Positions 40,042-48,984 of a DNA stretch of 54,504 nt are shown piece by piece. The notes beneath the pieces were generated by a model. The model searched no databases and had not been told where the DNA came from. It saw only the letters and a program-made list of their open reading frames with translations. The stretch comes from Rhodospirillaceae bacterium (GTDB taxonomy: Bacteria; Pseudomonadota; Alphaproteobacteria; Rhodospirillales; Rhodospirillaceae): assembly GCA_947476695.1 (NCBI GenBank), contig CANJRD010000023.1, positions 1 through 54,504 of the forward strand, written 5' to 3'. How positions within the stretch are numbered: the first letter of the stretch is position 1; the number at the start of each line of letters is the position of its first letter. The position numbers and the translations under genes were made by a program.

Positions 40042-42786
40042 ATGATGAAGAACAAACTGCTGGCGTTCACGGCGCTAATGCCGTTGACGCTCGCGGCGCC
40101 TGCTTTCGCGCAGCCAGTGGCCGAACAAGTCGCGCCGGATAACCAACTCGCTCAAGATGAACAAGTTGCTCAGGCCAATCGCCGTGCACCGATTGAAGAG
40201 ATCATCGTAACGGGTCGGCCGTTGGCCGAAAGCGCAGCAGCGGCTCTGGATCTTCAGCGGGAATCGCCCTCTCTGGTCAGCGTGTTATCCGCGGACGCCG
40301 TCGGCAACTTGCCCGACCAGAACGTTGCATTCGCGATCGGACGGCTCCCCGGCGTCGGCGTCGAGCGCGACCAGGGCCAAGCCCGGTACGTCAACCTGCG
40401 CGGCGCTCCCGTGTACTGGACGACCCTGTCGTTCGACGGCTTGAGCGTGGTCAGCCCGCAGGGTCGTGAATCCCGCTTCGATAACATTCCCTCCGCGATC
40501 GCAAGTCAGATCATTGTGCAGAAGGCCGTTCTGCCGTCGATGCAGGGCGCGTCCGTCGCCGGCAACGTCGAAATCCGCACGCGTCGTGCGTTCGATTACG
40601 ACGGCCAGCACATCTCCGGCAAAGCCGCGGGCGGTTACGTCGCGCTTGGCGGCGGTGCCGAAGCCGATTCTTCGCTCGTCTACTCCAACCTCTTCCTCGA
40701 CAAGAACCTCGGCATCGTCTTGCAGGGTTCGTACTACATGCGCGAGATGGCCACGGATAACTGGGAAACAGATCCGTACCTCAGCAACACGACGGACCCG
40801 ACAAAGCGATTCGCGCGAGAGCATGAGAACAAGCACTACCGACTGAAGCGCACGAACATTTCCGGATCGGGCCGCCTCGACTATCGTTGGGGCGACAGCA
40901 ACAACATTTTCGTGAGCTCGATCTACACCCTCTTCCACGACGATGAATTGCGCGACAACTTCATTTTCCGTCTCGATCAGGGCACCAACGCCGCAGGTGT
41001 GGGCTACACGAACGCCAGCTACATCAGCACGAGCGATCCGAAGCAGGGCACGAGTTACGGCGCGCGCATCAACGCGCGTATCGATTACCGTGACAGCAAG
41101 GAAAAGATGTCCACCAACACCATCGGCGGTGAGCATGAGTTCTCCGACTGGACGGTGAACTGGCGCGGCAACTACACCTTCACGCAGGACGGCCGCGACA
41201 CGCCCGTGACTGCAGCCTTCCAAAGCCCCGCGGCGTTCAACCTCCGCCCAACAGTCGACTTCGACCTGCGCGATACAGCGCGCAACACGGTGGCGCTGTA
41301 CAGCACGGGCGGTGTGACGGGCGCGCGCACTAAGGGCGCACAGGTGACCAATATCGAGAACTTCCAATTCCCGTTGCAGACCATCGGCCGCTTGATGGGC
41401 GGCGACATCACCAATGCTTATACCGGCAAAATCGATTTAAGCCGCGATACCAGTCTCTTCGGCGATACCAAAATCGAACTGGGCGGCCTCTACGCATCCC
41501 GTACCAAGAAGTCGCGTGAGACCAGTTGGTCACGCGCGTTCGCGACCGGCACCATCCCGACGTGGGCGGACTTCGCCACCAGCGACATTTCCTATCTCGG
41601 CACGCAGAACCTGAATTACACCTTCCGTTACACGGATAAGAGCAAGACCACGCAATTCGTGGACGATCTGATCAAGTCCGGACTTGCGACGCCGCAGAAT
41701 AACGACGGCAACTATTGGAAAGTGCGGGAGGAAATTTCTGCCGGTTACATCATGGGGACGACCCGGCTCGACTGGGGCAGCCTGATCTATGGCGTGCGCG
41801 TTGAACACGCGAAGAACGCCGGCCAAGCCTACGTGGCCTTCCCTGCCGTGGGGCCAACGCCCGCCCAAACACGCCTGGTGCAGGCCATAAGCTCCAATAC
41901 GTTGTTCTATCCCAGCGCACATCTGAACTGGGATATTACGCAGGAACTCAAGGCGCGGGTCGGGATCACGACGTCGGCTTCGCGGCCGGACTTCGATGAC
42001 TTACGTCCGAATTTCACGATCGACGATTCGACGCAGACTATTTCCGGCGGCAACCCGACGGCGAAGCCGGAGAAGCAAATCGGCGGCGATGCCTACCTCG
42101 AATGGTACATGCAGCCCGCCGGCTATTTCGCAATCGGCGCCTTCTATAAGGATATCAGCGACGCCCTAATCCAGACGTCGAGCGTCTTTGCCCAAGACAC
42201 CCTCGACCTGCCGGGGCTCGATCGCTCCAACTACGCCTTCAGCGGAATCGCCAATGCGGGTGACGGACACCTGAAGGGGATCGAAGTCGCGTACCAGAAC
42301 TCCCTTGAGAACGTCAAAGACCGGGTGAATCTCCCCGGCTGGATGTACGGCTTCGGCGTCAACCTCTCGGCAACCTGGACGTCTTCCAAGATCACGTTGC
42401 CGGCGGCCGGTGGTTTGCCGTCGCGTTCGATCAAACTGCTGGGCACGTCCGCCGGCGTCTACAACATCCAGGCGACCTACGAGCGCTATGGTCTGTCGGT
42501 TCGCTTGGCCTATCAGTACCGCACGCCGTTTGGTCAATCGGTCGGCACCTACCGCGTGATCAACGGAGGCGTCTATCCGGTCGACAACGGCGACATCTTC
42601 TGGGACTCGGATGGCGAAATGGATCTCTCGATCCGCTATCGCATCAACGAGCATCTGGAAGCTTATTTCGATGGCGCCAACCTGACCAACGAAGGCGCGC
42701 GGCGTTACGGCGACAACCCGAATTACCCGATCGAGTATGAGAAGTTCGGCCAGCGCTTCATTGGCGGTGTACGCTTCAACTTCTAA
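40042..42786 (+). CDS. TonB-dependent receptor (Caulobacter-type) of the phytase operon
   Basis: A 914-aa outer-membrane receptor with a signal peptide (FTALMPLTLAAPAFAQ) and TonB-box-like RRAPIEEIIVTGRPL. The plug holds DAVGNLPDQNVAFAIGRLPG, VERDQGQARYVNLRGAPVYW and SQIIVQKAVLPSMQGASVAG, typical of the TIGR01782-type receptors frequent in Caulobacter and sphingomonads. The barrel ends in GGVRFNF with terminal Phe. The phytase gene begins 14 bp later, so the ligand is probably phytate, inositol phosphates or a metal complex of them; that is inference. A Pho-box candidate lies about 60-90 bp upstream. Confidence 0.93.
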   Translation: MMKNKLLAFTALMPLTLAAPAFAQPVAEQVAPDNQLAQDEQVAQANRRAPIEEIIVTGRPLAESAAAALDLQRESPSLVSVLSADAVGNLPDQNVAFAIGRLPGVGVERDQGQARYVNLRGAPVYWTTLSFDGLSVVSPQGRESRFDNIPSAIASQIIVQKAVLPSMQGASVAGNVEIRTRRAFDYDGQHISGKAAGGYVALGGGAEADSSLVYSNLFLDKNLGIVLQGSYYMREMATDNWETDPYLSNTTDPTKRFAREHENKHYRLKRTNISGSGRLDYRWGDSNNIFVSSIYTLFHDDELRDNFIFRLDQGTNAAGVGYTNASYISTSDPKQGTSYGARINARIDYRDSKEKMSTNTIGGEHEFSDWTVNWRGNYTFTQDGRDTPVTAAFQSPAAFNLRPTVDFDLRDTARNTVALYSTGGVTGARTKGAQVTNIENFQFPLQTIGRLMGGDITNAYTGKIDLSRDTSLFGDTKIELGGLYASRTKKSRETSWSRAFATGTIPTWADFATSDISYLGTQNLNYTFRYTDKSKTTQFVDDLIKSGLATPQNNDGNYWKVREEISAGYIMGTTRLDWGSLIYGVRVEHAKNAGQAYVAFPAVGPTPAQTRLVQAISSNTLFYPSAHLNWDITQELKARVGITTSASRPDFDDLRPNFTIDDSTQTISGGNPTAKPEKQIGGDAYLEWYMQPAGYFAIGAFYKDISDALIQTSSVFAQDTLDLPGLDRSNYAFSGIANAGDGHLKGIEVAYQNSLENVKDRVNLPGWMYGFGVNLSATWTSSKITLPAAGGLPSRSIKLLGTSAGVYNIQATYERYGLSVRLAYQYRTPFGQSVGTYRVINGGVYPVDNGDIFWDSDGEMDLSIRYRINEHLEAYFDGANLTNEGARRYGDNPNYPIEYEKFGQRFIGGVRFNF

Positions 42787-42800
42787 CGTGAGAGAGAGTT

Positions 42801-43925
42801 ATGATGAAGCTGGCTCATAGGCCGAAGATGTATCGCGCCGTTGGGCTTTCAGCATGCCTGTTGCTGGCGGCGTGTGGCGACCGCGAGGCCACTTCCGATT
42901 CGGCGAAGACGTTGGTCGGTGCGGGCACACCCGTTCCGGTCGCGGCGGAAACGCAGGCCGTGACGACCCAAAGCAAGGACGCGGCCGACGATCCGGAGAT
43001 TTGGGTCGATCCGGCGGATCATACGCGGGGCCTGATTTTCGGCACGGACAAACAGGCCGGGCTCTACGTCTACGATCTCAACGGCAAACAGGTCGCCTTC
43101 TTTGCCGATGGGCGGCTCAACAACGTCGACCTGCGCGCCGATTTCCCAACGCCGCAAGGCACTCGCGTTCTCGTTGCGGCGAGCGACCGAGTGCGCAAAG
43201 GCGCGGCGCTCTATCTGCTCGACCCGGCGACCCTTCAGGTCGCGCCGTGGGATCTTCTCAAGATGGACTTGGCGGAACCTTATGGCCTTTGCGTCGGCCG
43301 TCGCGGCGACGACTTCCTTGTGCTGATGAACGATCAGAACGGCCAGGCCCGACAGGTGAAAGTCGCCGCAGGGCCGGATGGCAAACTCGTCGGCACACCG
43401 GAGCGCAGCTTTGCCATTCCGAGCCAGCCCGAAGGATGTGTCTTCGACGATATCGCGGGACGTCTGTATATCGGCGAGGAAGACAAAGGCGTGTGGCGCT
43501 ATGACATGGCGGCGACGTCGCCCGCGCAAGGAACACTGATTTTGCCGGCACCGTCGAAAGAACTGCAGCCGGACGTTGAGGGCATCACGCTTCTGCGCGA
43601 GGGACCGATCACCTGGCTGATCGTCTCAAGCCAGGGTGACAGTGCCTTCGCGGTGTGGCGCGTGGACGGTGACGCACCGGAATACCACGGTCGCTTCTCG
43701 CCTGTGGCCGCAAACGGCGTCGATGGCGTGACCGGGACCGACGGCGTCGCCGCCCTTGGCGGCGCGGTGGGCGCCTATTCCGAAGGTCTTGTCGTCGCGC
43801 AGGACGACGTGGATACGGACGGCGAAGCGGCCTCCACCAATCGCGTGCGCCAGAACTTCAAGCTGATCGACTGGCGCGAAGTCAAAAAGGCGCTGAAACT
43901 CGACACTCAGCCCCCGGCGCCCTAA
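42801..43925 (+). CDS. Lipoprotein beta-propeller phytase
   Basis: A 374-aa 3-phytase-type enzyme that frees phosphate from phytate, using calcium at the propeller mouth. A lipobox LLLAACGD gives Cys25, so it is lipid-anchored and periplasmic or surface-exposed. The diagnostic motif is SKDAADDPEIWVDPADHTRG, followed by GTDKQAGLYVYDLNGKQVAF, GRLNNVDLRADF, and SQPEGCVFDDIAGRLYIGEE. Acidic residues such as DVEGITLL and the late DGVAALGGAVGAYSEGLVVA match the family. It is second in the Pho-box-controlled unit behind the TonB receptor. ATG 42804 is a possible alternative start. Confidence 0.92.
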   Translation: MMKLAHRPKMYRAVGLSACLLLAACGDREATSDSAKTLVGAGTPVPVAAETQAVTTQSKDAADDPEIWVDPADHTRGLIFGTDKQAGLYVYDLNGKQVAFFADGRLNNVDLRADFPTPQGTRVLVAASDRVRKGAALYLLDPATLQVAPWDLLKMDLAEPYGLCVGRRGDDFLVLMNDQNGQARQVKVAAGPDGKLVGTPERSFAIPSQPEGCVFDDIAGRLYIGEEDKGVWRYDMAATSPAQGTLILPAPSKELQPDVEGITLLREGPITWLIVSSQGDSAFAVWRVDGDAPEYHGRFSPVAANGVDGVTGTDGVAALGGAVGAYSEGLVVAQDDVDTDGEAASTNRVRQNFKLIDWREVKKALKLDTQPPAP

Positions 43926-43957
43926 CGGACGATCGACCCAGGAGGAGATGGCCCGGG

Positions 43958-44488
43958 CTATTTCTTCTTGGGCGTCGCCAGGACCAGGAAGCCATCCTCG
44001 ACATCGCGCGTATCGGCGACGTCGTACTTCGTGGCCAAAACCTTCAGCCACCAATCCTTCGGCTCTTGGATCAGATGCGCATTGCGGCCGTCCGCCAATG
44101 TTTGGCTCGACGGCGCGCTTGAAATCGCCAACAGCACAGCCTTGGTCGCCAGCTCGCGGATGTGCTCCAGTACGGCCTCCAGGTAGTTGGGCTCGATGTG
44201 CTCGAGCACATCCAGGCACACGACCCCTTCGGCCGGTTCCGGCAATGCCGTCTTACCCGGCATGGCCGGATCGTACTCCCGAATGTCGAGGGTCGGACAC
44301 AGCGCCTGCACCGCCGGCTTGAGCGTGCCCTTCCCACAGCCGTAGTCGAGCAACGTTTTCACGTTGGTGATCTCGACAAACTTCGCAACTCCGGGCGCCC
44401 GCGGCGCCGAGTTGGCCCCATACCGCGACTGCCCGGTATGCAAATCGGCGTTCAGCTTCTGGTAGGTGTCGGAGATGAATTGGGACAT
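43958..44488 (-). CDS. Class I SAM-dependent methyltransferase
   Basis: A 176-aa Rossmann-fold methyltransferase. Motif I is KTLLDYGCGKGTLKPAVQAL, motif II acidic residue in LDIREYDPAMPGK, and motif IV region GVVCLDVLEHIEPNYLEAVL. It ends DTRDVEDGFLVLATPKKK. The substrate is not evident; similar small enzymes occur in surface-polysaccharide clusters. It converges on phytase. A copy of its 3' end is left at 39524-39610, so a larger duplicated block may once have existed. Confidence 0.88.
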   Translation of the reverse strand: MSQFISDTYQKLNADLHTGQSRYGANSAPRAPGVAKFVEITNVKTLLDYGCGKGTLKPAVQALCPTLDIREYDPAMPGKTALPEPAEGVVCLDVLEHIEPNYLEAVLEHIRELATKAVLLAISSAPSSQTLADGRNAHLIQEPKDWWLKVLATKYDVADTRDVEDGFLVLATPKKK

Positions 44489-44659
44489 GGACGTTCCGGG
44501 ATGTTTGCCGGCACATTATGCCAAGCCAACGCGTAGACGTGAAATGCCCAATACGCACACGATCTATGGACGGCTTTCCCTTAAGCCAGTGCCAAATTCC
44601 AGTCCTTGGGCTAGGCTCCCCCTCCCCGGCAACCGGCAGAATCCGTTGGAGAGGCTCGC

Positions 44660-45658
44660 ATGAAATACAATCGTCTGGGATCGAGTGGCCTGGTCGTCTC
44701 CAAGCTCACCTTCGGCGGCGGCGCCTTGGGCGTCGGCAAGAAGTTGAATGGGCTGAGCAAGAACCTGCCCGAGAAGGAAGGCAACGAGATCGTCGCCCGC
44801 TGCCTTGATGCGGGCATCACGTCGTTCGACACCTCCGACGATTACCTCTTCGGCCAGTCGGAAGAATTGCTCGGCAAGGCGCTCGGCAAGCGGCGCAAGG
44901 AAGTCATCCTCGCCACCAAGACGGGCGTACCCTTCACCACCCGCGAGAAGAATACGGGCGGGCTGTCCTACCGCCGTATGATCGAGGCTTGCGATGACAG
45001 CCTGAAGCGCATGGGCACCGATTGGATCGACATCTACTACTGTCACTTCCCCGATCGGGAGGTGCCCATGGAAGAGTCCATGCGCGCCTGGGAATTCATG
45101 GTCACCAGCGGCCGCGTCCGCTATCCGGCCATTTCAAACTATGCCGCCTGGGAAGCGGCCCACATCATGGGCCTGCAGCGCGATGCGCACTTCTCGCCGA
45201 TGGTCTGCAATCAGGTCTACTACTCGATGATGGGTCGCCAGATCGAGCGCGAGCTTGTGCCGATGGCCAAGGCATCCGGTTTGGGAATGATCGGCTATGA
45301 GGCGCTCGCCGGCGGCTTCCTCACCGGCAAATACACGCGGGCGAACCCGCGGCCAGCCGGGTCGCGCGGCGCGCAGTTCACCGGCACCGAAAATGCACGC
45401 GAGTTGTTCCCGGGCGCGCGGCGCGCGGCCTTCGACGAGTACACGTTGATCGAACTGCTGCAGGAGATGGCGCCGCGCTACAATTGCTCCGTGGCGCAGC
45501 TCACGCTGGCTTGGACTTTAAGCAAGCTGTGGCTGAATTCCGTGATCTTCGGCACAACCAAGATGGAACAGGTGGTCGAGAACCTCGCCGCCGTCGACAT
45601 CAAGCTCGCCGACGAGGATATCGCCAAGATCGACAAGCTGACGGCGCCGCCGACCTAA
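44660..45658 (+). CDS. Aldo/keto reductase
   Basis: A 332-aa NADPH-dependent TIM-barrel oxidoreductase. The start MKYNRLGSSGLVVSKLTFGG is typical. Catalytic Asp and Tyr lie in ITSFDTSDDYLFGQSEELLG, Lys in EVILATKTGVPFTTREKNTG and His in DIYYCHFPDREVPMEESMRA. The coenzyme part is WTLSKLWLNSVIFGTTKMEQ. It resembles the general AKR/YghZ-type members; the substrate is unknown. It is the last ordinary-looking gene before the scarred region to the right. The 171 bp upstream hold its promoter. Confidence 0.93.
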   Translation: MKYNRLGSSGLVVSKLTFGGGALGVGKKLNGLSKNLPEKEGNEIVARCLDAGITSFDTSDDYLFGQSEELLGKALGKRRKEVILATKTGVPFTTREKNTGGLSYRRMIEACDDSLKRMGTDWIDIYYCHFPDREVPMEESMRAWEFMVTSGRVRYPAISNYAAWEAAHIMGLQRDAHFSPMVCNQVYYSMMGRQIERELVPMAKASGLGMIGYEALAGGFLTGKYTRANPRPAGSRGAQFTGTENARELFPGARRAAFDEYTLIELLQEMAPRYNCSVAQLTLAWTLSKLWLNSVIFGTTKMEQVVENLAAVDIKLADEDIAKIDKLTAPPT

Positions 45659-45986
45659 TCGCCGGCGCGCGCGCCCGCCCGACCTCTTAGGCCGGGCCGT
45701 CCCGCAATCCTTGGGCGTCGATAGATTCTTTAAGCACCCCGCGCCATGTCATCAGCTGCTGGTGATCGGCGGCCCTTGCGTCACGATTCGCGCGCAAGCC
45801 GCGAGTCTGGGGTGGGCTTAGTCGCTGAAGGAGAAATTGCGTCTCCGCCATGATCTCGTCCATGGACGCCTGGCCCAGCAACAGCGTTTGCCGCCACGCC
45901 ACGGCGGTCAATCCTTCGTCGGTCTGTGTTGGATAGCGTGATATAATTCATCCCTCGCGCCCGCCCGCCTATAGGAACGCTCGGCG
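45659..45986. other. Intergenic stretch with a TATAAT box
   Basis: No convincing gene is seen. A 74-codon minus-strand frame (45911-45687) has only a poorly placed ribosome site and no family resemblance. A plus-strand TATAAT at 45942-45947 lies 40 bp before the next start and could be its -10 element, but no good -35 is seen. Confidence 0.45.
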
Positions 45987-46364
45987 ATGACCGCACCCGC
46001 CGCCCTATCACCCGCACCCACTCCACGTATCACGCGCTTCCGCCCGATATACCGCTGCCTCGGCTACGTCGAGAACGCGCAGGGCTACCGCCGCTACGCC
46101 GTAGCCTTTGGCGATCCTGAGCGCATTGTGATCCGGCGCGTCGGCGAGATGACCGGCCTGGAGTTTCTGCTGACGGTCTACGCGGACCCAGGACATTGGC
46201 GGCACCTGTTCCCGCGCCCAGCCGGACGGCGCGCTGGCGTCGATTGCCACCAAGCGGCGGCGTGGTTTGTCCGAGAATGCAGTAAGGCTGGGCCGTTTAA
46301 ACAGCATGAGTGCCGCCCCATCACCCGCGTTCCGACAACAAGTCCTCGACGTCGCGGAAGCTGA
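45987..46364 (+). CDS. Hypothetical protein, probably truncated next to an IS fragment
   Basis: A 125-aa frame. Residues about 15-105 look protein-like: ITRFRPIYRCLGYVENAQGY, RRYAVAFGDPERIVIRRVGE and GVDCHQAAAWFVRECSKAGP. The last 20 residues (RVPTTSPRRRGS) overlap the antisense IS6-type transposase fragment, so the natural 3' end has probably been replaced. I do not recognise the family; phage or plasmid origin is possible. A TATAAT lies 40 bp upstream. Confidence 0.5.
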   Translation: MTAPAALSPAPTPRITRFRPIYRCLGYVENAQGYRRYAVAFGDPERIVIRRVGEMTGLEFLLTVYADPGHWRHLFPRPAGRRAGVDCHQAAAWFVRECSKAGPFKQHECRPITRVPTTSPRRRGS

Positions 46365-46446
46365 GCGTGAACCGGAGATAGATCCAAACAGCCCGCTGAA
46401 TGATCTCAGGCGGGAACCGATAGCCGGAATAGCTGATTTTGCTCAT
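46321..46446 (-). mobile_element. N-terminal fragment of an IS6-family transposase
   Basis: A minus-strand frame from ATG 46446 encodes 41 residues, MSKISYSGYRFPPEIIQRAV then WIYLRFTLSFRDVEDLLSER, and a Gly followed by TGA. YSGYRFPPEII and YLRFTLSFRDVEDLLAERG are the well-known start of IS6/IS26-family DDE transposases (normally about 235 aa). Everything after ERG, including the DDE triad, is missing. No terminal inverted repeat pair was found. The fragment is inert. Confidence 0.8.
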
Positions 46447-46669
46447 CCTCTCGGCTAACGGATGGCCAGAAGGGTCGCAAGGCTGCTGTCAATGTGACAA
46501 TGCCACGAAACGCGATGTCCGGAACACGGACGCGCCTGTTCGGCCGCTCTTGCGGCGCAATGGGGCATGATTTACCTCCTTGCCGGGGCGGACGCCGGCT
46601 CCCGGCGCGCGCCGTCAGGAGGGATGAAATGTCTGATTCCGAAAACAGCTTTCGGATCGATCTTGGCAC

Positions 46670-48979
46670 GTGAAATCTCTTGAAGTGCCGGGCCCGCCGG
46701 TCGAGCTCGTTTCCCTGTCAGCTGCGCACCCGGGCCGGAGCTTGATTGTTCGCCCTCGCGCTTCTGGCCTTCTCTTATGGGTCGGGGTGATTGCCGTGCT
46801 TTGCGGCCCCGGATTCGCGCGGGCGCAGAGCCGGGCGGACCTAGCCGCGTACCGCCCGACCGCCGCGGCGACGCGGGTCGAAGGGAACGAAGCGCCGACA
46901 ATCGACGGCGACGTCTCCGATCCCGTTTGGGCGAAAGCCGCGGCTTTCGACACGTTCTATCAGGTCACTCCCGACCTCGGCGCCAAGGCCACCGAGCGCA
47001 CGGTCGTTCGCCTCCTGTACGACAAGGACAACCTATATGTCGCGCTCTATGCCTACGATGCCGCGCCGGACAAGATCGTCGCCAATCTCAGGGGCCGGGA
47101 TGTCCGCATGCCGGCGGAGGATAGCATCCGGCTGGTGTTCGATCCGACGGCATCGGGGCGCAACGGCTACAGCTTCGAGGTGAATCCCAACGGCGCCTAC
47201 ACCGACGCTCTCGTCCAGAACAACGCAACGTTCACCGTCAATTGGAACCCGATCTGGACTGTCAAGGCGGTGCGCACGGCCGACGGCTGGACCGCCGAGG
47301 CGTCTATCCCTTTCCGCAGCCTCACCTATGACCCCCGTGCCGCGGCATGGGGCTTCAACGTCGAGCGCAACCTCAAGCGGAAGAACGAGGAGGACCGCTG
47401 GTCTAATATCAGCGTCGGGTCGCGGCCGTACGACTTCTCGAACGTGGGCATGCTCACCGGCATTGCGGACACCGACAAGGGTCTCGGCCTCGACGTCCAG
47501 GTCTTCGGCAAGGCCGGTTACAAGCACACGTGGGACCCCGCTCCCGCACACGGCAACGCCACAGCCTCGCCCAGCGGCAATCTCTATTACAAGATATCGC
47601 CGGACGCGACCGTCACGCTGACGGCGAACACCGACTTCTCGAACACGCCCCTGGACCAGCGCCAGGTCAATCTATCGCGCTTCGGGCTGTTCCTACCGGA
47701 AACCCGGGACTTCTTCCTGCAGGATGCCGCGTTGTTCGAGTTCGGCGGCCTGCCGTTTGCGAATAACGCCAACAATATCAATATCGGCGTCGATCAAAAC
47801 GGCGAGGCATTCTTCTCGCGCAACGTCGGCCGCGCGGGACCGGATATCGTCGGCATTCTCGGCGGCGCCAAGCTCTCGGTCGCGCACAACGGTATCCGCG
47901 TCGGCGCGCTTACGGTCGAAACCAACAGCGGGGGTTCCGTCGGCCGTCAAAACCTGTCGGTCGTGCGCTCGTCCGTACCCGTCGGCCGGAACTCGCAGTT
48001 CGGCGTGATCGCAACGCACGGCGATCCGACGGGCCTGAGTTCGAACACCCTCAGCGGCGGCGATTTCCAGTACCGGACGACGGTGTTCGGCGACAGAGTC
48101 CTGAAGGCCGACGCCTTCTTTCAGCGTACCTTCTCGAGCGCCAAGGGCAACGACAACGCGTTCGGGTTCGCGGCCGCCTATCCAAACGAACCGCTTTATG
48201 CCGACGTCGAGGTGCGCCAGATCGGCAAGAACTTTGCGCCGGCCTTGGGCTTTCTAAACCAGCCCGAGATCCGCATGTATGTCGGCGATCTCTACTATCG
48301 CAACCGCTACTCCGCCGCTTCGCCGGTGCGTTATGTCGAAGCCGGGACGCGGCATAAGCTGATCACAGACTTGAACAACGTCATGCAAACCCGCAACGAC
48401 ATGGTCTGGTTGGGGCTTGATACGGGCGCCGACGATCTGTTCCAGGTCAAGTACCGCAATCGATACGAACGGGTGAACGTCCACTATTTTATTCCGGGCG
48501 GCGTGCGCATGCCGGCGGGATCGTACGGCTGGAACGAGTTCAACCTTCACATAGAGTCGTCGACGGGTCGCCGGATCGACGCCAAGCTGGATCTCACCTG
48601 CTGCAAATATTTTAACGGCCGGGACTTCCACAGCGACCTTACCGTCGATCTCAAACCCAACGGCACGTTCAGTCTGACCCTTCAACACACGATGGATCTG
48701 ATCCGCCTTCCAACCGGGCGCGTGGACATTCACGTCGTATCGTTTAGCGGTCAGGTCAATTTCACCAACAACATGTACCTGGCGCCACAGATCCAATACG
48801 ACAACATCAGCCACAATCTCGGCGTCTCCTTGCGCTACGACTGGCTCTACAACCCGACGACCGAATTCTTCGTTGCCGTCGGCACTTTCGCGGCCGTCGA
48901 AGGCCCCTTCATCAAGCCGCAGTTCCACGTCAGCACCACGGAATTCGTGATCCGTGTTGGCCATACCTTTCGGCTATGA
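46670..48979 (+). CDS. Outer-membrane protein with CBM9-like and DUF5916 domains
   Basis: A 769-aa exported protein. A long N-terminal stretch leads to a signal segment (SGLLLWVGVIAVLCGPGFAR, cut near ARAQ). Residues about 70-250 form a carbohydrate-binding-module-9-like domain: EAPTIDGDVSDPVWAKAAAF, LYDKDNLYVALYAYDAAPDK, and ADGWTAEASIPFRSLTYDP. The remainder matches DUF5916, a predicted barrel: TLTANTDFSNTPLDQRQVNL, SRFGLFLPETRDFFLQDAAL, and a last strand ending VIRVGHTFRL. DUF5916 proteins may act in glycan or peptide handling at the outer membrane; the ligand is unknown. GTG 46670 is a weak start, but no better one lies before the signal peptide. Confidence 0.85.
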   Translation: MKSLEVPGPPVELVSLSAAHPGRSLIVRPRASGLLLWVGVIAVLCGPGFARAQSRADLAAYRPTAAATRVEGNEAPTIDGDVSDPVWAKAAAFDTFYQVTPDLGAKATERTVVRLLYDKDNLYVALYAYDAAPDKIVANLRGRDVRMPAEDSIRLVFDPTASGRNGYSFEVNPNGAYTDALVQNNATFTVNWNPIWTVKAVRTADGWTAEASIPFRSLTYDPRAAAWGFNVERNLKRKNEEDRWSNISVGSRPYDFSNVGMLTGIADTDKGLGLDVQVFGKAGYKHTWDPAPAHGNATASPSGNLYYKISPDATVTLTANTDFSNTPLDQRQVNLSRFGLFLPETRDFFLQDAALFEFGGLPFANNANNINIGVDQNGEAFFSRNVGRAGPDIVGILGGAKLSVAHNGIRVGALTVETNSGGSVGRQNLSVVRSSVPVGRNSQFGVIATHGDPTGLSSNTLSGGDFQYRTTVFGDRVLKADAFFQRTFSSAKGNDNAFGFAAAYPNEPLYADVEVRQIGKNFAPALGFLNQPEIRMYVGDLYYRNRYSAASPVRYVEAGTRHKLITDLNNVMQTRNDMVWLGLDTGADDLFQVKYRNRYERVNVHYFIPGGVRMPAGSYGWNEFNLHIESSTGRRIDAKLDLTCCKYFNGRDFHSDLTVDLKPNGTFSLTLQHTMDLIRLPTGRVDIHVVSFSGQVNFTNNMYLAPQIQYDNISHNLGVSLRYDWLYNPTTEFFVAVGTFAAVEGPFIKPQFHVSTTEFVIRVGHTFRL

Positions 48980-48984
48980 TGTGC

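Noticed and set aside
45687-45911. 74-codon minus-strand frame
   Set aside because: A GAAGGA abuts the TTG start directly with no spacing, and no family or context supports it.
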